From positions 1-64,000 of the forward strand of contig JAEUUA010000008.1 of assembly GCA_016787755.1 (NCBI GenBank): a stretch of DNA of 64,000 bases. Reading direction: 5' to 3'. The position numbers were made by a program, and so were the translations under genes. Within the stretch, counting starts at the first letter, position 1, and every line of letters begins with the position of its first letter. Origin of the DNA: Cyclobacteriaceae bacterium (GTDB lineage: Bacteria; Bacteroidota; Bacteroidia; Cytophagales; Cyclobacteriaceae). Below the pieces are notes generated by a model, which was given only the letters and a program-made list of their open reading frames with translations, did not search any database and was not told where the DNA came from. Shown here piece after piece: positions 43,841-53,072 of this stretch.

Positions 43841-44911
43841 CTATTTAATATACCTGAAGTCATGTCCCGGCTTCACTTGCACTAAAACATCATACATCAG
43901 GTTGATCACATTTTCAACATCATCCTTATGAACAGTTTCCACCGTAGTGTGCATATACTTCAGCGGAAGCGAGATCAGCGCAGAGGCTACGCCTTCGGCC
44001 GAGTAAGCAAACGAATCGGTATCGGTTCCTGTTGAACGAGACACTGCCTGACGCTGGAATGGAATCTTCTTTTTCTGTGCTACATCAATAATCATCTTCA
44101 GCACATTGTTTTGGACTGCCGGACCATAACACAGCACAGGGCCTGCACCACATTTCATGTTACCACTCTCCTTCTTATTGTACATGGGTGATTGGGTATC
44201 ATGTGTTACATCCGTGCAAATAGCCAAGTCAGGTTTTAGTCTGCGTGAAATCATTTCGGCACCGCGCAACCCTATTTCCTCTTGCACGGCATTCACCACA
44301 TACAAACAGAACGGCAACTTCTTTTTATTTTCATGAAGTCTGCGCGCTACTTCGGCTATCATAAACCCACCCATGCGGTTGTCAAGCGCACGACCCGTAA
44401 GATAGTTTTTGTTTAACTCTATCAACTCGTCCTGAAACGTAGCCACCGTGCCTACATGAACACCCATGGCTTCTACTTCTTTTTTTGACTCGGCACCGAT
44501 ATCTATAAAAATATTTTTCAGCGTTGGAGCTTCTTCTTTTCCTGAATCGCGAACATGAATAGCCGGCCAGCCAAACACGCCTACCACGGGTCCTTTTTCG
44601 GTATGAAGATTCACCCGCATAGAAGGCGCAATCTGATGATCGGAGCCTCCATTTCTGCGCACGTAGATGTACCCATCATCCGTTATATAATTTACAAACC
44701 ACGAGATTTCATCAACATGGGCTTCAATCACCACTTTGTAGGTTGCCTTGGGATTGATAACCCCCACAGCGGTTCCATACACATCCACGATGTAATCGTT
44801 GGCGTAAGGTTTTATGTAATCGAGCCAGATTTGCTGACCACTTTGCTCAAAGCCGGTAGGTGAAGCATTGTTTAAATAATCGAACAGGAATTTTTTGCTC
44901 TTTTTGTCCAT
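43841..44911 (-). CDS. M42-family metallo-aminopeptidase
   Basis: 356 residues, cytoplasmic. The N-terminal LLDYLNNASPTGFEQ-type opening, the first metal His in VVIEAHVDEISWFVNYI, LTGRALDNRMGGFMIAEVARRL with the bridging Asp, the Glu pair in VVNAVQEEIGLRGAEMISRR, ICTDVTHDTQ and the last His in KYMHTTVETVHKDDV are all present. M42 enzymes form dodecameric tetrahedral particles that trim peptides after the proteasome or Lon. The substrate preference (glutamyl, leucyl) is not readable. It may be cotranscribed with the dipeptidase upstream (53 bp gap). Confidence 0.92.
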   Translation of the reverse strand: MDKKSKKFLFDYLNNASPTGFEQSGQQIWLDYIKPYANDYIVDVYGTAVGVINPKATYKVVIEAHVDEISWFVNYITDDGYIYVRRNGGSDHQIAPSMRVNLHTEKGPVVGVFGWPAIHVRDSGKEEAPTLKNIFIDIGAESKKEVEAMGVHVGTVATFQDELIELNKNYLTGRALDNRMGGFMIAEVARRLHENKKKLPFCLYVVNAVQEEIGLRGAEMISRRLKPDLAICTDVTHDTQSPMYNKKESGNMKCGAGPVLCYGPAVQNNVLKMIIDVAQKKKIPFQRQAVSRSTGTDTDSFAYSAEGVASALISLPLKYMHTTVETVHKDDVENVINLMYDVLVQVKPGHDFRYIK

Positions 44912-44964
44912 GGTAATTCTTACATTTATTTCAAAACAAATCTATTAAATTGAATCAGGTATAC

Positions 44965-45636
44965 CTATTTCTCCAACTCCTCAAAATCAATATCCATTAC
45001 GCTAAACTTTTGCCAACCCACAAAATCAAAATGCCACCACTCTGAAGCATTTACTTTAAAGCCATGTTTTTCCATCACATCAATTAATGTTTTACGGTTT
45101 TTACGAATAACCGGATCGGCCACGGGCGTTGTGGGCCAGGCTTCTTTCTTAAACGAATCCCACTCGGTGGGCATTTGAATTTCTTTGCCTGTCTTTAAAT
45201 CAATTAGGGTAAGATCAAGGGCACACCCACGATTATGCCGCGAACCCTTATAAGGCGAAGCCACATAGGTAGTGTCGTGATAGGTTTCGTAAAACATAAC
45301 GGTTGCTGAATATGGACGGTAGCCATCAAAAATTTTCAAGGCTAGTCCCTGCTTCTTCAGTTCCGTTTGAATTTTCTTCAACGCCTCGGCTACCGGTTTG
45401 CGGGCATACGCGCGAGGCAAACTATAGATTTTTGTACCCGTGAAATTATTGGTAGTGGCATAGCCAATCTCCAGCGCAATTCCCGGAATAAATTTCTCAA
45501 GGTTCACTAATTCATTCTGGGGATTGGATATCAGACTTTTTTGATACTCATCCAACTTCATGGGTGTGAGCCCATATTTATTTTGAGCCTGAGCTCTCAA
45601 AGAAATCATACAAATAATAACCAGTGCGTATTTCAT
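44965..45636 (-). CDS. D-alanyl-D-alanine dipeptidase (VanX/DdpX family, M15D)
   Basis: 223 residues with a signal peptide, so periplasmic or extracytoplasmic. It hydrolyses D-Ala-D-Ala. The zinc site is SRHNRGCALDLTL (His and Asp) plus the EWWHFDF His and catalytic Glu; FDGYRPYSATVMFYE is the substrate Arg loop. No vanA/vanH ligase or dehydrogenase is nearby, so vancomycin resistance is not suggested; a peptidoglycan-recycling role like DdpX is more likely. It precedes the M42 peptidase on the same strand. Confidence 0.92.
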   Translation of the reverse strand: MKYALVIICMISLRAQAQNKYGLTPMKLDEYQKSLISNPQNELVNLEKFIPGIALEIGYATTNNFTGTKIYSLPRAYARKPVAEALKKIQTELKKQGLALKIFDGYRPYSATVMFYETYHDTTYVASPYKGSRHNRGCALDLTLIDLKTGKEIQMPTEWDSFKKEAWPTTPVADPVIRKNRKTLIDVMEKHGFKVNASEWWHFDFVGWQKFSVMDIDFEELEK

Positions 45637-45694
45637 TGTGTAGCGTTTATCCGTTAAAGTTAAATGGTTAACTTTCGATTATCATCATCTACCT

Positions 45695-48085
45695 ATGAAA
45701 ATCCTGAAACGAATTCTGCTTGGAATAATCGCACTCGTGATTCTGATTGTCGCGGCCGTCTACATTTATTTATTGTCGACCAAACCTACCTATTCGGGTG
45801 AACTAACCCTTGCAGGCTTGCAACAACCCGTTGAAATTTTATATGACGAATATGGGGTGCCTCACATCTACTCTCAACATGAAGAAGATGCCTACTATGC
45901 ATTAGGATATGCACACGCACAAGACAGGTTGTTTCAAATGGAAATGATAAGACGGGCAGCAGCCGGCAGATTGTCAGAAGTGTTGGGGGAAGATCTGCTA
46001 AAAGTAGATAAGCTGTTTCGCACGCTGGGTATCAATAAGTTTGCCAAGGAACACGCAGAAAAATTTTTGAGTGCTGACACAGCCGCTTTTCAGAAGGCTG
46101 CGCATGCCTATCAAATGGGAGTTAATCAGTTTGTAAGGACCGGGCAAACACCTATAGAGTTTACCATCATGGGCATTCCGAAAGAAGAGTTTACACCTCA
46201 GGATATTTATTTGGCTGTTGGCTTTATGTCGTTTGGCTTTGCGGAAGGCATTCGGGCCGATCCGGTTTTGGAAAAAATAAGACGCGAACTGGGTGTTGAG
46301 TATTTGAAAGACCTGGCGATCCAAACTCCACCCGATGCAGAGATCATCAAAAATTTTAGCGGTCCCGTTAAAACCCTGGGGACCGATTCTTTGATTTCCT
46401 TTTTCAGTGAAGCACTTGAAAAACTTCCGGTGCCGATGTGGCAAGGCAGTAATGGTTGGGTAGTAGCTGGCGACAGAACGGAATCAGGTCTTCCCATCCT
46501 AGCCAATGATACACACATTGGTTTTGCGCAACCTGCCGTTTGGTATGAAGCACACCTCGAATACCCTGGGTTCAAATTTTACGGCCATCACATTGCAGGT
46601 ATTCCGTTTGGCTTGTTAGGCCAAAATGATTTTTGTGCCTGGGGACTTACCATGTTTGAAAATGATGACACTGATTTTTTTACGGAACAATTTAGTGATG
46701 ACGGAAAAGTAAAATACAAAGGAGAATGGGTAGCTGTTGAAAAGCGAACAGAAATCATTAAAGTGAAAGGCAACCCAGATGAAAAGTTGGTGCTATCAAC
46801 TACACCGCACGGAACGATTGTGAATGGAGTATTTGACTTTACGGATAATATAAAACCAACGTCCTTATGGTGGCTGCTCAATCACGAAACCAATGAAGCC
46901 CTTCAGGCAGCTTATACTTTAATTCATGCTTCATCATTTAAAGAAGCTGAGTATGCTGCCTCGTTATTTTCCTCACCGGGTCTTAATTTAATGTATGGCG
47001 ACCGGGCCGGAAACATTGCCTGGTGGGCGGTTGCTAAACTTCCCATTCGGGCACCACATGTCCAAACTAAATTATTTTTGGATGGAGCCAGTGGCAATGA
47101 CGAGCCCCTTGGCTTTTATGATTTTCCTAAAAATCCACATGCTGTTAATCCACCATGGGGGTATGTATACTCAGCCAACAATCAACCTGATTCAGTAGAT
47201 GGAGTTTTATATCCGGGGTATTATTATCCAAGAAGTCGTGCAGGGCGAATAGTTGAATTGCTGAAGGCAGATAAAAAATGGACAACCGAAGACATGAAAA
47301 CAATAAACCTGGATGTGACTTCACATATGCATGCAGATATAACCAAAGATTTTGTGTCCGTTTTAAAATCGTTGAATGACCCAGCCTTTCAGGATTTAAT
47401 AAGCGTACTCGATAATTGGAATGGTGAACATCGCGCTTCGCAAATTGCTCCTTCAGTATATTATAACCTGCTTTCGCAAACCATGAAGCTTGCCATGGAA
47501 GATGAGATAGGGGCTGATGCCTTCAAAGCTTTAATGGCTACGTCCATTCCAAAAAACTCGTACCAGATGTTTATTGAAAATGATCAATCACCTTGGTGGG
47601 ATAATTCAAAGACAACAGAAAAGGAGACACGCTCTCAAATCATCAAGCAGGCGGCCATCAATACACTACACTTATTAAACACAACCAGTGGAGAAAAATC
47701 GTCTGATTGGCAATGGGGGAAAATTCATACACTTACTCATAAGCATCCACTTGATGCTGTAAAACCTTTGCGTTCGTTTTTTAATGTGGGCCCTTTTGTA
47801 GTAGATGGCGGAAGTGAAGTAATCAATAACCTTCATTTTAGTTTAGACTCAACCGGATATTTCCTGGTGAGCGGTGGTCCTGCACTTCGCAAGATTATTG
47901 ACTTCAGTGATCTGGAAAACGGAATCACGGTTTCGCCTTCAGGACAATCAGGCAATGTAATGAGTTCTCACTATGATGATCAAGCTAAAATGTTTGCAAC
48001 AGGAAATTTTAGAAAAATGTTGATGAATCGTGAGGCCATAAAATTGAAAGGAACAACTCTTTTATTGAAACCAGGAATCAAGTAA
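45695..48085 (+). CDS. Penicillin acylase-family N-terminal nucleophile hydrolase
   Basis: 796 residues, with an N-terminal membrane segment or signal (ILLGIIALVILIVAAVYIYLLS). The N-terminal part contains YDEYGVPHIYSQHEEDAYYALGYAHAQDRLFQME, the family signature. The autocatalytic Ser is residue 252 in MWQGSNGWVV, preceded by a spacer that would be cut out in maturation. NDTHIGFAQPAVWYEAHL and the final SGQSGNVMSSHYDDQ support the fold. Known members hydrolyse penicillins, cephalosporins or acyl-homoserine lactones; the natural substrate here is open. It is 6 bp upstream of the second class V aminotransferase. Confidence 0.93.
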   Translation: MKILKRILLGIIALVILIVAAVYIYLLSTKPTYSGELTLAGLQQPVEILYDEYGVPHIYSQHEEDAYYALGYAHAQDRLFQMEMIRRAAAGRLSEVLGEDLLKVDKLFRTLGINKFAKEHAEKFLSADTAAFQKAAHAYQMGVNQFVRTGQTPIEFTIMGIPKEEFTPQDIYLAVGFMSFGFAEGIRADPVLEKIRRELGVEYLKDLAIQTPPDAEIIKNFSGPVKTLGTDSLISFFSEALEKLPVPMWQGSNGWVVAGDRTESGLPILANDTHIGFAQPAVWYEAHLEYPGFKFYGHHIAGIPFGLLGQNDFCAWGLTMFENDDTDFFTEQFSDDGKVKYKGEWVAVEKRTEIIKVKGNPDEKLVLSTTPHGTIVNGVFDFTDNIKPTSLWWLLNHETNEALQAAYTLIHASSFKEAEYAASLFSSPGLNLMYGDRAGNIAWWAVAKLPIRAPHVQTKLFLDGASGNDEPLGFYDFPKNPHAVNPPWGYVYSANNQPDSVDGVLYPGYYYPRSRAGRIVELLKADKKWTTEDMKTINLDVTSHMHADITKDFVSVLKSLNDPAFQDLISVLDNWNGEHRASQIAPSVYYNLLSQTMKLAMEDEIGADAFKALMATSIPKNSYQMFIENDQSPWWDNSKTTEKETRSQIIKQAAINTLHLLNTTSGEKSSDWQWGKIHTLTHKHPLDAVKPLRSFFNVGPFVVDGGSEVINNLHFSLDSTGYFLVSGGPALRKIIDFSDLENGITVSPSGQSGNVMSSHYDDQAKMFATGNFRKMLMNREAIKLKGTTLLLKPGIK

Positions 48086-48091
48086 GTAATA

Positions 48092-49270
48092 ATGAATATA
48101 AACCTGTTACGATCGGAGACGCCCGGCTGTGAAACTAAAATTCATTTTAACAACGCAGGCGCTTCTTTAATGCCCCAGCCTGTAATCGGGGCGATTACAG
48201 GACACATACATTTGGAAGCAATTACGGGTGGCTATGAAGCCGCTGATAAAAAAACAAAAGACATCGAAGGCTTTTATGTTGGAGCCGCCCAACTATTAAA
48301 TTGCCTCGCTACTAATATCGCCTTTACATCAAGTGCCACAAATTCTTTTGCCCGTGCCCTTTCATGTATTCCATTTGCCGAAGGAGATTCTATATTACTC
48401 GCAAACGAAGATTATATCTCAAATCAACTTGCTTTCCTGTCTCTTCAAAAACGATTTCATATAAAAATTTTAAGAGCATCCAGTTTGCCAACGGGTGGTG
48501 TTGATGTGGAAGATATGAAACGGCTTATGGATACCCATCATCCGAAACTTGTATCGCTTACGCATGTGCCCAGCAATTCCGGTATGATTCAACCTGTTGA
48601 AGAGGTGGGTAGATTATGCAACGAGCGAGATTTATATTATCTGGTTGACGGATGTCAGTCAGTGGGGCAAATACCCGTAGACGTTCAAAAGATTCATTGC
48701 GATTTCTTAAGCGGCACGTTGCGCAAATTTTTGCGCGGCCCTCGTGGCGCAGGGTTTCTCTATGTTTCTGATAAAATTATTGATCAAAAACTAGAGCCGC
48801 TATTTATTGATATGCGCGGTGCCGATTGGATTTCAGCTGATGAATACGCTCCGCGCATGGATGCGCGCAGGTTTGAAGATTGGGAATTACCCTACGCGTT
48901 GGTGTTAGGCAGCAAGGCAGCTATTGACTATGCTAATAACATCGGTATTGAAGAAATTCAGATCCGGAACAAACATCTTTGCGAAATGGTAAGGCAAGGA
49001 GTTTACGAAAATCCGAACCTCCAATTGCTGGACATCGGTGCAAACCTAAGTAGTATTATCACACTCGCCTTTGCCAACCAAAAAGCATCGGGCGTTTTAC
49101 AAAGCCTACGTTCAAAAGATATCAATACCTCAGTTGCCCACAGAAGTTTTGCCCTCATTGACTTCGATGTTAAACAAGTTGATTGGGCCTTACGGATTTC
49201 GCCTCATTACTACAATACGGAGAATGAAGTTACTGTTCTATTGGATTCTATTAAATCACAGGCCAAATGA
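48092..49270 (+). CDS. Class V aminotransferase (cysteine desulfurase/isopenicillin epimerase-like)
   Basis: 392 residues. FNNAGASLMPQPV at residue ~19, FTSSATNSFARAL for the cofactor phosphate, HVPSNSGMIQPVEEVGRLC, the pyridine Asp in YLVDGCQSVGQIPVDV and the Schiff-base Lys in LSGTLRKFLRGPRGAGFLYV are visible. The last segment resembles CsdA/isopenicillin-N-epimerase relatives. No catalytic Cys loop typical of the NifS group is obvious. It overlaps the next gene by 4 bp (ATGA) and follows the penicillin acylase by 6 bp; co-occurrence of an acylase and an epimerase-like enzyme might reflect a shared amino-acid or beta-lactam-like substrate, which is inference. Confidence 0.87.
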   Translation: MNINLLRSETPGCETKIHFNNAGASLMPQPVIGAITGHIHLEAITGGYEAADKKTKDIEGFYVGAAQLLNCLATNIAFTSSATNSFARALSCIPFAEGDSILLANEDYISNQLAFLSLQKRFHIKILRASSLPTGGVDVEDMKRLMDTHHPKLVSLTHVPSNSGMIQPVEEVGRLCNERDLYYLVDGCQSVGQIPVDVQKIHCDFLSGTLRKFLRGPRGAGFLYVSDKIIDQKLEPLFIDMRGADWISADEYAPRMDARRFEDWELPYALVLGSKAAIDYANNIGIEEIQIRNKHLCEMVRQGVYENPNLQLLDIGANLSSIITLAFANQKASGVLQSLRSKDINTSVAHRSFALIDFDVKQVDWALRISPHYYNTENEVTVLLDSIKSQAK

Positions 49271-49863
49271 AATTCAAGGACGCCCTGTTAAGTATGTTGA
49301 TTGTGGAAATGGGAGTAGCTGCTCTCGCGGTAATTAACTATGGAACAACGTTAGAAACCCTGCAGGCAGTTACCCGTTTTTCAGGACGGGTATCCCTCGC
49401 CCTTTTCAGTTTGATTTTTCTGTTTCAATACCACCCTCATATTCAGGTAAAGAAAATCTTATCAGAAAAATTTTATTCCATTTTTGCCATCGCTCACGGA
49501 ATTCACCTCATTCAATTATTATCCTTTGTCTATCTCTCAGGGAATGAATTGATTCCCGTTCGGTTGGCCGGAGGATTTCTTGCTTACGTTATAATTTTTG
49601 CTATGCCCTATCTGCAACAGCGCATGGAGCAACAAAAACTTTCGGAGAAAAGATTTATCACATTCACATTAGTCTATCAATATTATGTGTGGTTCATTTT
49701 CTTTATGAGTTACCTGCCTCGGGTAAGAGGCACTTTATCAAACGTAGGTGGTTCCTATTCTGAGTTTGTTGTCTTGCTTGCCTGGGTGGCACTGCTGATG
49801 GGGATGAGGCTACAAAGCCTGTTGATGCGCATAGTAAGCAAGTCGTCCGACAACTCGAAGTGA
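49267..49863 (+). CDS. Polytopic membrane protein of unknown function
   Basis: 198 residues with about six hydrophobic helices (LSMLIVEMGVAALAVINY, LALFSLIFLFQY, FAIAHGIHLIQLLSFVYL, LAGGFLAYVIIFAMPYL, FVYYQYYVWFIFFMSYL-like, LLAWVALLMGM). The HGIHLIQL and YQYYVWF segments recall the haem-binding helices of ferric-reductase-like membrane proteins, with one His pair in helix 3 only. It is coupled by a 4-bp overlap to the aminotransferase and ends the operon. Confidence 0.7.
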   Translation: MKFKDALLSMLIVEMGVAALAVINYGTTLETLQAVTRFSGRVSLALFSLIFLFQYHPHIQVKKILSEKFYSIFAIAHGIHLIQLLSFVYLSGNELIPVRLAGGFLAYVIIFAMPYLQQRMEQQKLSEKRFITFTLVYQYYVWFIFFMSYLPRVRGTLSNVGGSYSEFVVLLAWVALLMGMRLQSLLMRIVSKSSDNSK

Positions 49864-49909
49864 AGGCATCTTGATCACACAAAGTGGTCTGACGCCTAAA
49901 AATAGTTCG

Positions 49910-51052
49910 TTAAAATAATTCAAATAGAAAAATGGTGAACATGCCCCAAAGATTTCCGGTAACCATACTGAGTATTGCTAACAGGATAGCATGTGGCATC
50001 CATTTTTTATTGTAGGCTGAAGTAACAGCCGGAGCTGTTGAAATCCCACCAAGGTTAGCCATGCTGGCAATGGGGACCCAGGCCATATGAAGCCTTAACG
50101 CTTTTGCAATAAAAATCATCACTACATAATGGCCTGCTAACCAACAAAGGCAAACAACAATAAATGAAATCGGCAATGACAGTCCTGCAAAATCCAATCT
50201 TAATCCCAGTATCGCCATGATCACAATAATGAACATGCCCCCGGCCTTTAACACAAATTCATGATTCCAGTTGGGAATGAAATTTCCAAATAAAAGTCCG
50301 ATCACCGAAAGAATGAGAACCCGATATAAAAAGACATCGGTGATTAAATTTATGAAGATTACCGCTCCTGATATTCCAATCAAAGTAATAATCACTGAAG
50401 CCCGTGCGCGACTTCCCATCACTTTATCTGTGCTTTCAACTTCAGGCATTTCACTCGTGATCTTAAAAAATCTATTGATAGAATTGCTCCGCTTGATTAC
50501 CTGAAACATCAGGATCGTCCACAGGTTGACTAAAATATTATCCAACACAATCACCGATAAGAATAACGGCTCAGGGCATTGAACCAATTCTTTCAATACC
50601 AACTGGCTCGTGCTACCTCCTATCCAACCACCCACAATAGGTACAAACCCACGCCAAAATTGTTGATCGATAAATAATTGATAGCTGGTTGGTGAAACAA
50701 CTTTACTAACCCAAACAAGTGCCGGTGGCAAAGTAGCGATGACCAGTGAACCTAATCCAAATAAGATAATCGGCTTAGTCCCTACTTTTTTTAATTGTGG
50801 AATACTGAGGGCACTCATCACCAACATGATGGCAAAAGGAATAATCCAATTTCTTGAAAGGGAATGAACGTAAACCGATGACAGGTCGATTTTAAACGAG
50901 TGTGTAATGGCAGCCGGAATTACATACGCAAATAAAATGGCAGGAAACCAATTTAACAGATGTTGTACCCACGAAGATTGTTGTCGGTTTAGCCAATAAA
51001 CAACGAAAAGAGTAAGAAGCACAATACCCGTTGACAACAACGATTGATTCAT
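49910..51052 (-). CDS. DUF819-family membrane protein
   Basis: 380 residues from the ATG at 51052, which shares its A with the TAA of the upstream peptidase (TAATG). Eleven or so hydrophobic helices; WFPAILFAYVIPAAI, FVPIVGGWIGGSTSQLVLKE and WVPIASMANLGGISTAPAVTSAYNK match DUF819, a family of putative carboxylate or amino-acid permeases. Cotranslation with a peptidase suggests it exchanges the products of peptide hydrolysis, which is inference. Confidence 0.85.
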   Translation of the reverse strand: MNQSLLSTGIVLLTLFVVYWLNRQQSSWVQHLLNWFPAILFAYVIPAAITHSFKIDLSSVYVHSLSRNWIIPFAIMLVMSALSIPQLKKVGTKPIILFGLGSLVIATLPPALVWVSKVVSPTSYQLFIDQQFWRGFVPIVGGWIGGSTSQLVLKELVQCPEPLFLSVIVLDNILVNLWTILMFQVIKRSNSINRFFKITSEMPEVESTDKVMGSRARASVIITLIGISGAVIFINLITDVFLYRVLILSVIGLLFGNFIPNWNHEFVLKAGGMFIIVIMAILGLRLDFAGLSLPISFIVVCLCWLAGHYVVMIFIAKALRLHMAWVPIASMANLGGISTAPAVTSAYNKKWMPHAILLAILSMVTGNLWGMFTIFLFELF

Positions 51053-52575
51053 TACTTGATCGGTTGAGTTAGAATACCGAGGCACATTTGGATGCCCTCT
51101 ACAAAATTTCCAACCCGTAGATTTTCGTTTGCTGCATGAATGTTATTATCAGGATTAGGAATGCGGAGTGAAACAGCCGGAATATTTAAGGTGGTAATAA
51201 AAGATTCAATGGGCTGAGAGCCGCCCGTGGTGCGTTGCTTCACGTAATTACCATCACCAAAAGTTTTATCCATCGCACTTGCCAGCCACTTTCCTTCCGT
51301 GGAATTTAAGTCCGTGCGAAACGGTTTTGAACCCAATCGATATTCAAATGAAATTAGATTAGAGAATTTTGCACGCTCCTCTTTGGTTGGAACATCGTTA
51401 ACAAAGTGATAACCCTGTGCCTCAATATATTTCTTGACTAAGTGCACTTGTCGTGCTCCATCCGTTTCGGGCACAAGCCGAAGATCCAACTCAGCAATAG
51501 CTACTGAAGGAATGATGGTGCGCACCTCATCCTCTACCGATGCAGCTTTTAGTCCGCGCACATTTAAGGAGGGATATTGCAGCGACTCTTCATAGGTTGC
51601 TCCTACCCCATCAGGTTTAGCAATGCCTAGTCTTTGATTGAGATCAGCATCGCTACCGGGCATCGCATTGATTAATTTCCTTTCATCGCCTGTTAATGTA
51701 ATGCCATCATAAAAGTCCGGTATCAACACGCGTCCATTATCATCTTTCATACCCGCTAATAATTTGGCGAGTTTAAAAACGGGATTAGGCGCATAGTTAC
51801 CATACTGGCCGCTATGCAATTCGCTGCTGGCTCCAAATACGTTAAGTTTTATAGTAGCTATTCCCCGCGCTCCAAAATTTAATGTTGGCAAATTTGAAAT
51901 ATGACGTGTGCCATCCATGATCAGCACCAACTTAGCCCGAAGCAAATCTTTATTCTTAGAAACAAGCTCGGGCAACTTAGGTGAACCCAACTCTTCCTGA
52001 AAATCCATAATGATTTTAACATTAAAAGCAGGTTTTATTCGCTTCGCATCAAGAATATCTAATGCCGATAAAAATGCCATGCCGGGACCTTTTGAATCAG
52101 AAACAGAGCGTGCAAAAATCCGACTGTCAGGATTTTCAATTTCCTTCCAATCAACAGGCTGCCATTGATCATTTGTTTTTACTTTAAGACTTGCTTCAAA
52201 CGGATTAGGCTGATCCCATTCGTTTACAAAAACAGGTTGGCCATCAATTTGCAAATAGAATAGTACGGTAGGAAGCTTTTTGTTATAGACGCGTTGCGCA
52301 AATACATGGGGCACATCATTTACAGTGAGGACGGTTGTTTCAAATTTTCGTTTTTTCATTGCCTCCAAACACCAGACAAGATTCTGATTGACATCTTCGG
52401 GCTTGCTTCCAATGTTGCTCAATCTTAAAAACTGACGTAACTCAAGAATTGCTTTGGGTAATTGTCCTTTAGCCGCCAGTTCAATTTCTTTTTTATTGAG
52501 TGATTGGCTATACCCTAACATGCAGGGCACAAGAAAAATTAAAACAATAAAGAGCCTGATAAATTTCTGTATCAT
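51052..52575 (-). CDS. Secreted M20-family dipeptidase
   Basis: 507 residues with a signal peptide. Metal-site elements: VLFYLQIDGQPV (where the usual first His is Gln), ARSVSDSKGPG (bridging Asp), MDFQEELGSP (catalytic Glu and ligand Glu), LIMDGTRH (Asp), ELHSGQYGNYAPNP (dimer His) and NIHAANENLRV (last His). The family removes N-terminal residues from dipeptides. The Gln in place of the first His ligand occurs with otherwise intact motifs, so the protein is probably still functional with altered metal binding. It is coupled to DUF819. Confidence 0.85.
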   Translation of the reverse strand: MIQKFIRLFIVLIFLVPCMLGYSQSLNKKEIELAAKGQLPKAILELRQFLRLSNIGSKPEDVNQNLVWCLEAMKKRKFETTVLTVNDVPHVFAQRVYNKKLPTVLFYLQIDGQPVFVNEWDQPNPFEASLKVKTNDQWQPVDWKEIENPDSRIFARSVSDSKGPGMAFLSALDILDAKRIKPAFNVKIIMDFQEELGSPKLPELVSKNKDLLRAKLVLIMDGTRHISNLPTLNFGARGIATIKLNVFGASSELHSGQYGNYAPNPVFKLAKLLAGMKDDNGRVLIPDFYDGITLTGDERKLINAMPGSDADLNQRLGIAKPDGVGATYEESLQYPSLNVRGLKAASVEDEVRTIIPSVAIAELDLRLVPETDGARQVHLVKKYIEAQGYHFVNDVPTKEERAKFSNLISFEYRLGSKPFRTDLNSTEGKWLASAMDKTFGDGNYVKQRTTGGSQPIESFITTLNIPAVSLRIPNPDNNIHAANENLRVGNFVEGIQMCLGILTQPIK

Positions 52576-52655
52576 GTTTAAAAATACAGTTTTAATCAGA
52601 ATACCTCCACGCTAAGCAAGTCAATAAGCAAGAGTGTGATTAACGGTGACGGACT

Positions 52656-53039
52656 TTACTTAGCCCAGTAGTCAACTACTGTTACCTTATCCAGATGTGG
52701 TTTCAGGACTTCTACAAAAGCGACATGATCGGGATGCACCAGATAATCATCGCGGTCTTTATCGCTTGCAAAGCTTACAAAAAAGCAATGGGTTAGTCCC
52801 TGATTCAGACCTTCCGGACTTGAGTTTGTTCCCCACTCATAGTCTTTTATTAAATTGATCTTTCCTTTCAAAGCAGAAAAAGCATCTTCCACTTTTTTAA
52901 CATCTTCCGGTGATGAAGAATCATTGAATTTAAAAAGCACAACGTGTCTTAACATTTTTTGAGATTCGGTTGGGTTTTTATTGGGAGTACAAGAAAAGGA
53001 TAATAGAGCAATGCTTAAAAGGATGAGGATGTTTTTCAT
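52656..53039 (-). CDS. Dabb (stress-responsive alpha/beta barrel) domain lipoprotein
   Basis: 127 residues. The signal ends LLSFSC, with lipid on Cys 17. LRHVVLFKFNDSSSPEDVKKVEDAFSALK and HCFFVSFASDKDRDDYLVHPDHVAFVEVLKPHLDKV are the two halves of the ferredoxin-like Dabb domain. The name is unrelated to the DabB transport subunit. Function of the family is vague (stress response, some are cyclases). It is 33 bp downstream of the first CHAT gene. Confidence 0.9.
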   Translation of the reverse strand: MKNILILLSIALLSFSCTPNKNPTESQKMLRHVVLFKFNDSSSPEDVKKVEDAFSALKGKINLIKDYEWGTNSSPEGLNQGLTHCFFVSFASDKDRDDYLVHPDHVAFVEVLKPHLDKVTVVDYWAK

Positions 53040-53072
53040 AGAATTATTTTTAGTTAACGGATTAAAATTACC

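Noticed and set aside
44965..45636. Vancomycin-resistance gene cluster
   Set aside because: Only the VanX-like dipeptidase is present, with no vanA, vanH or vanRS. VanX relatives are common in Gram-negative bacteria, which are intrinsically insensitive.
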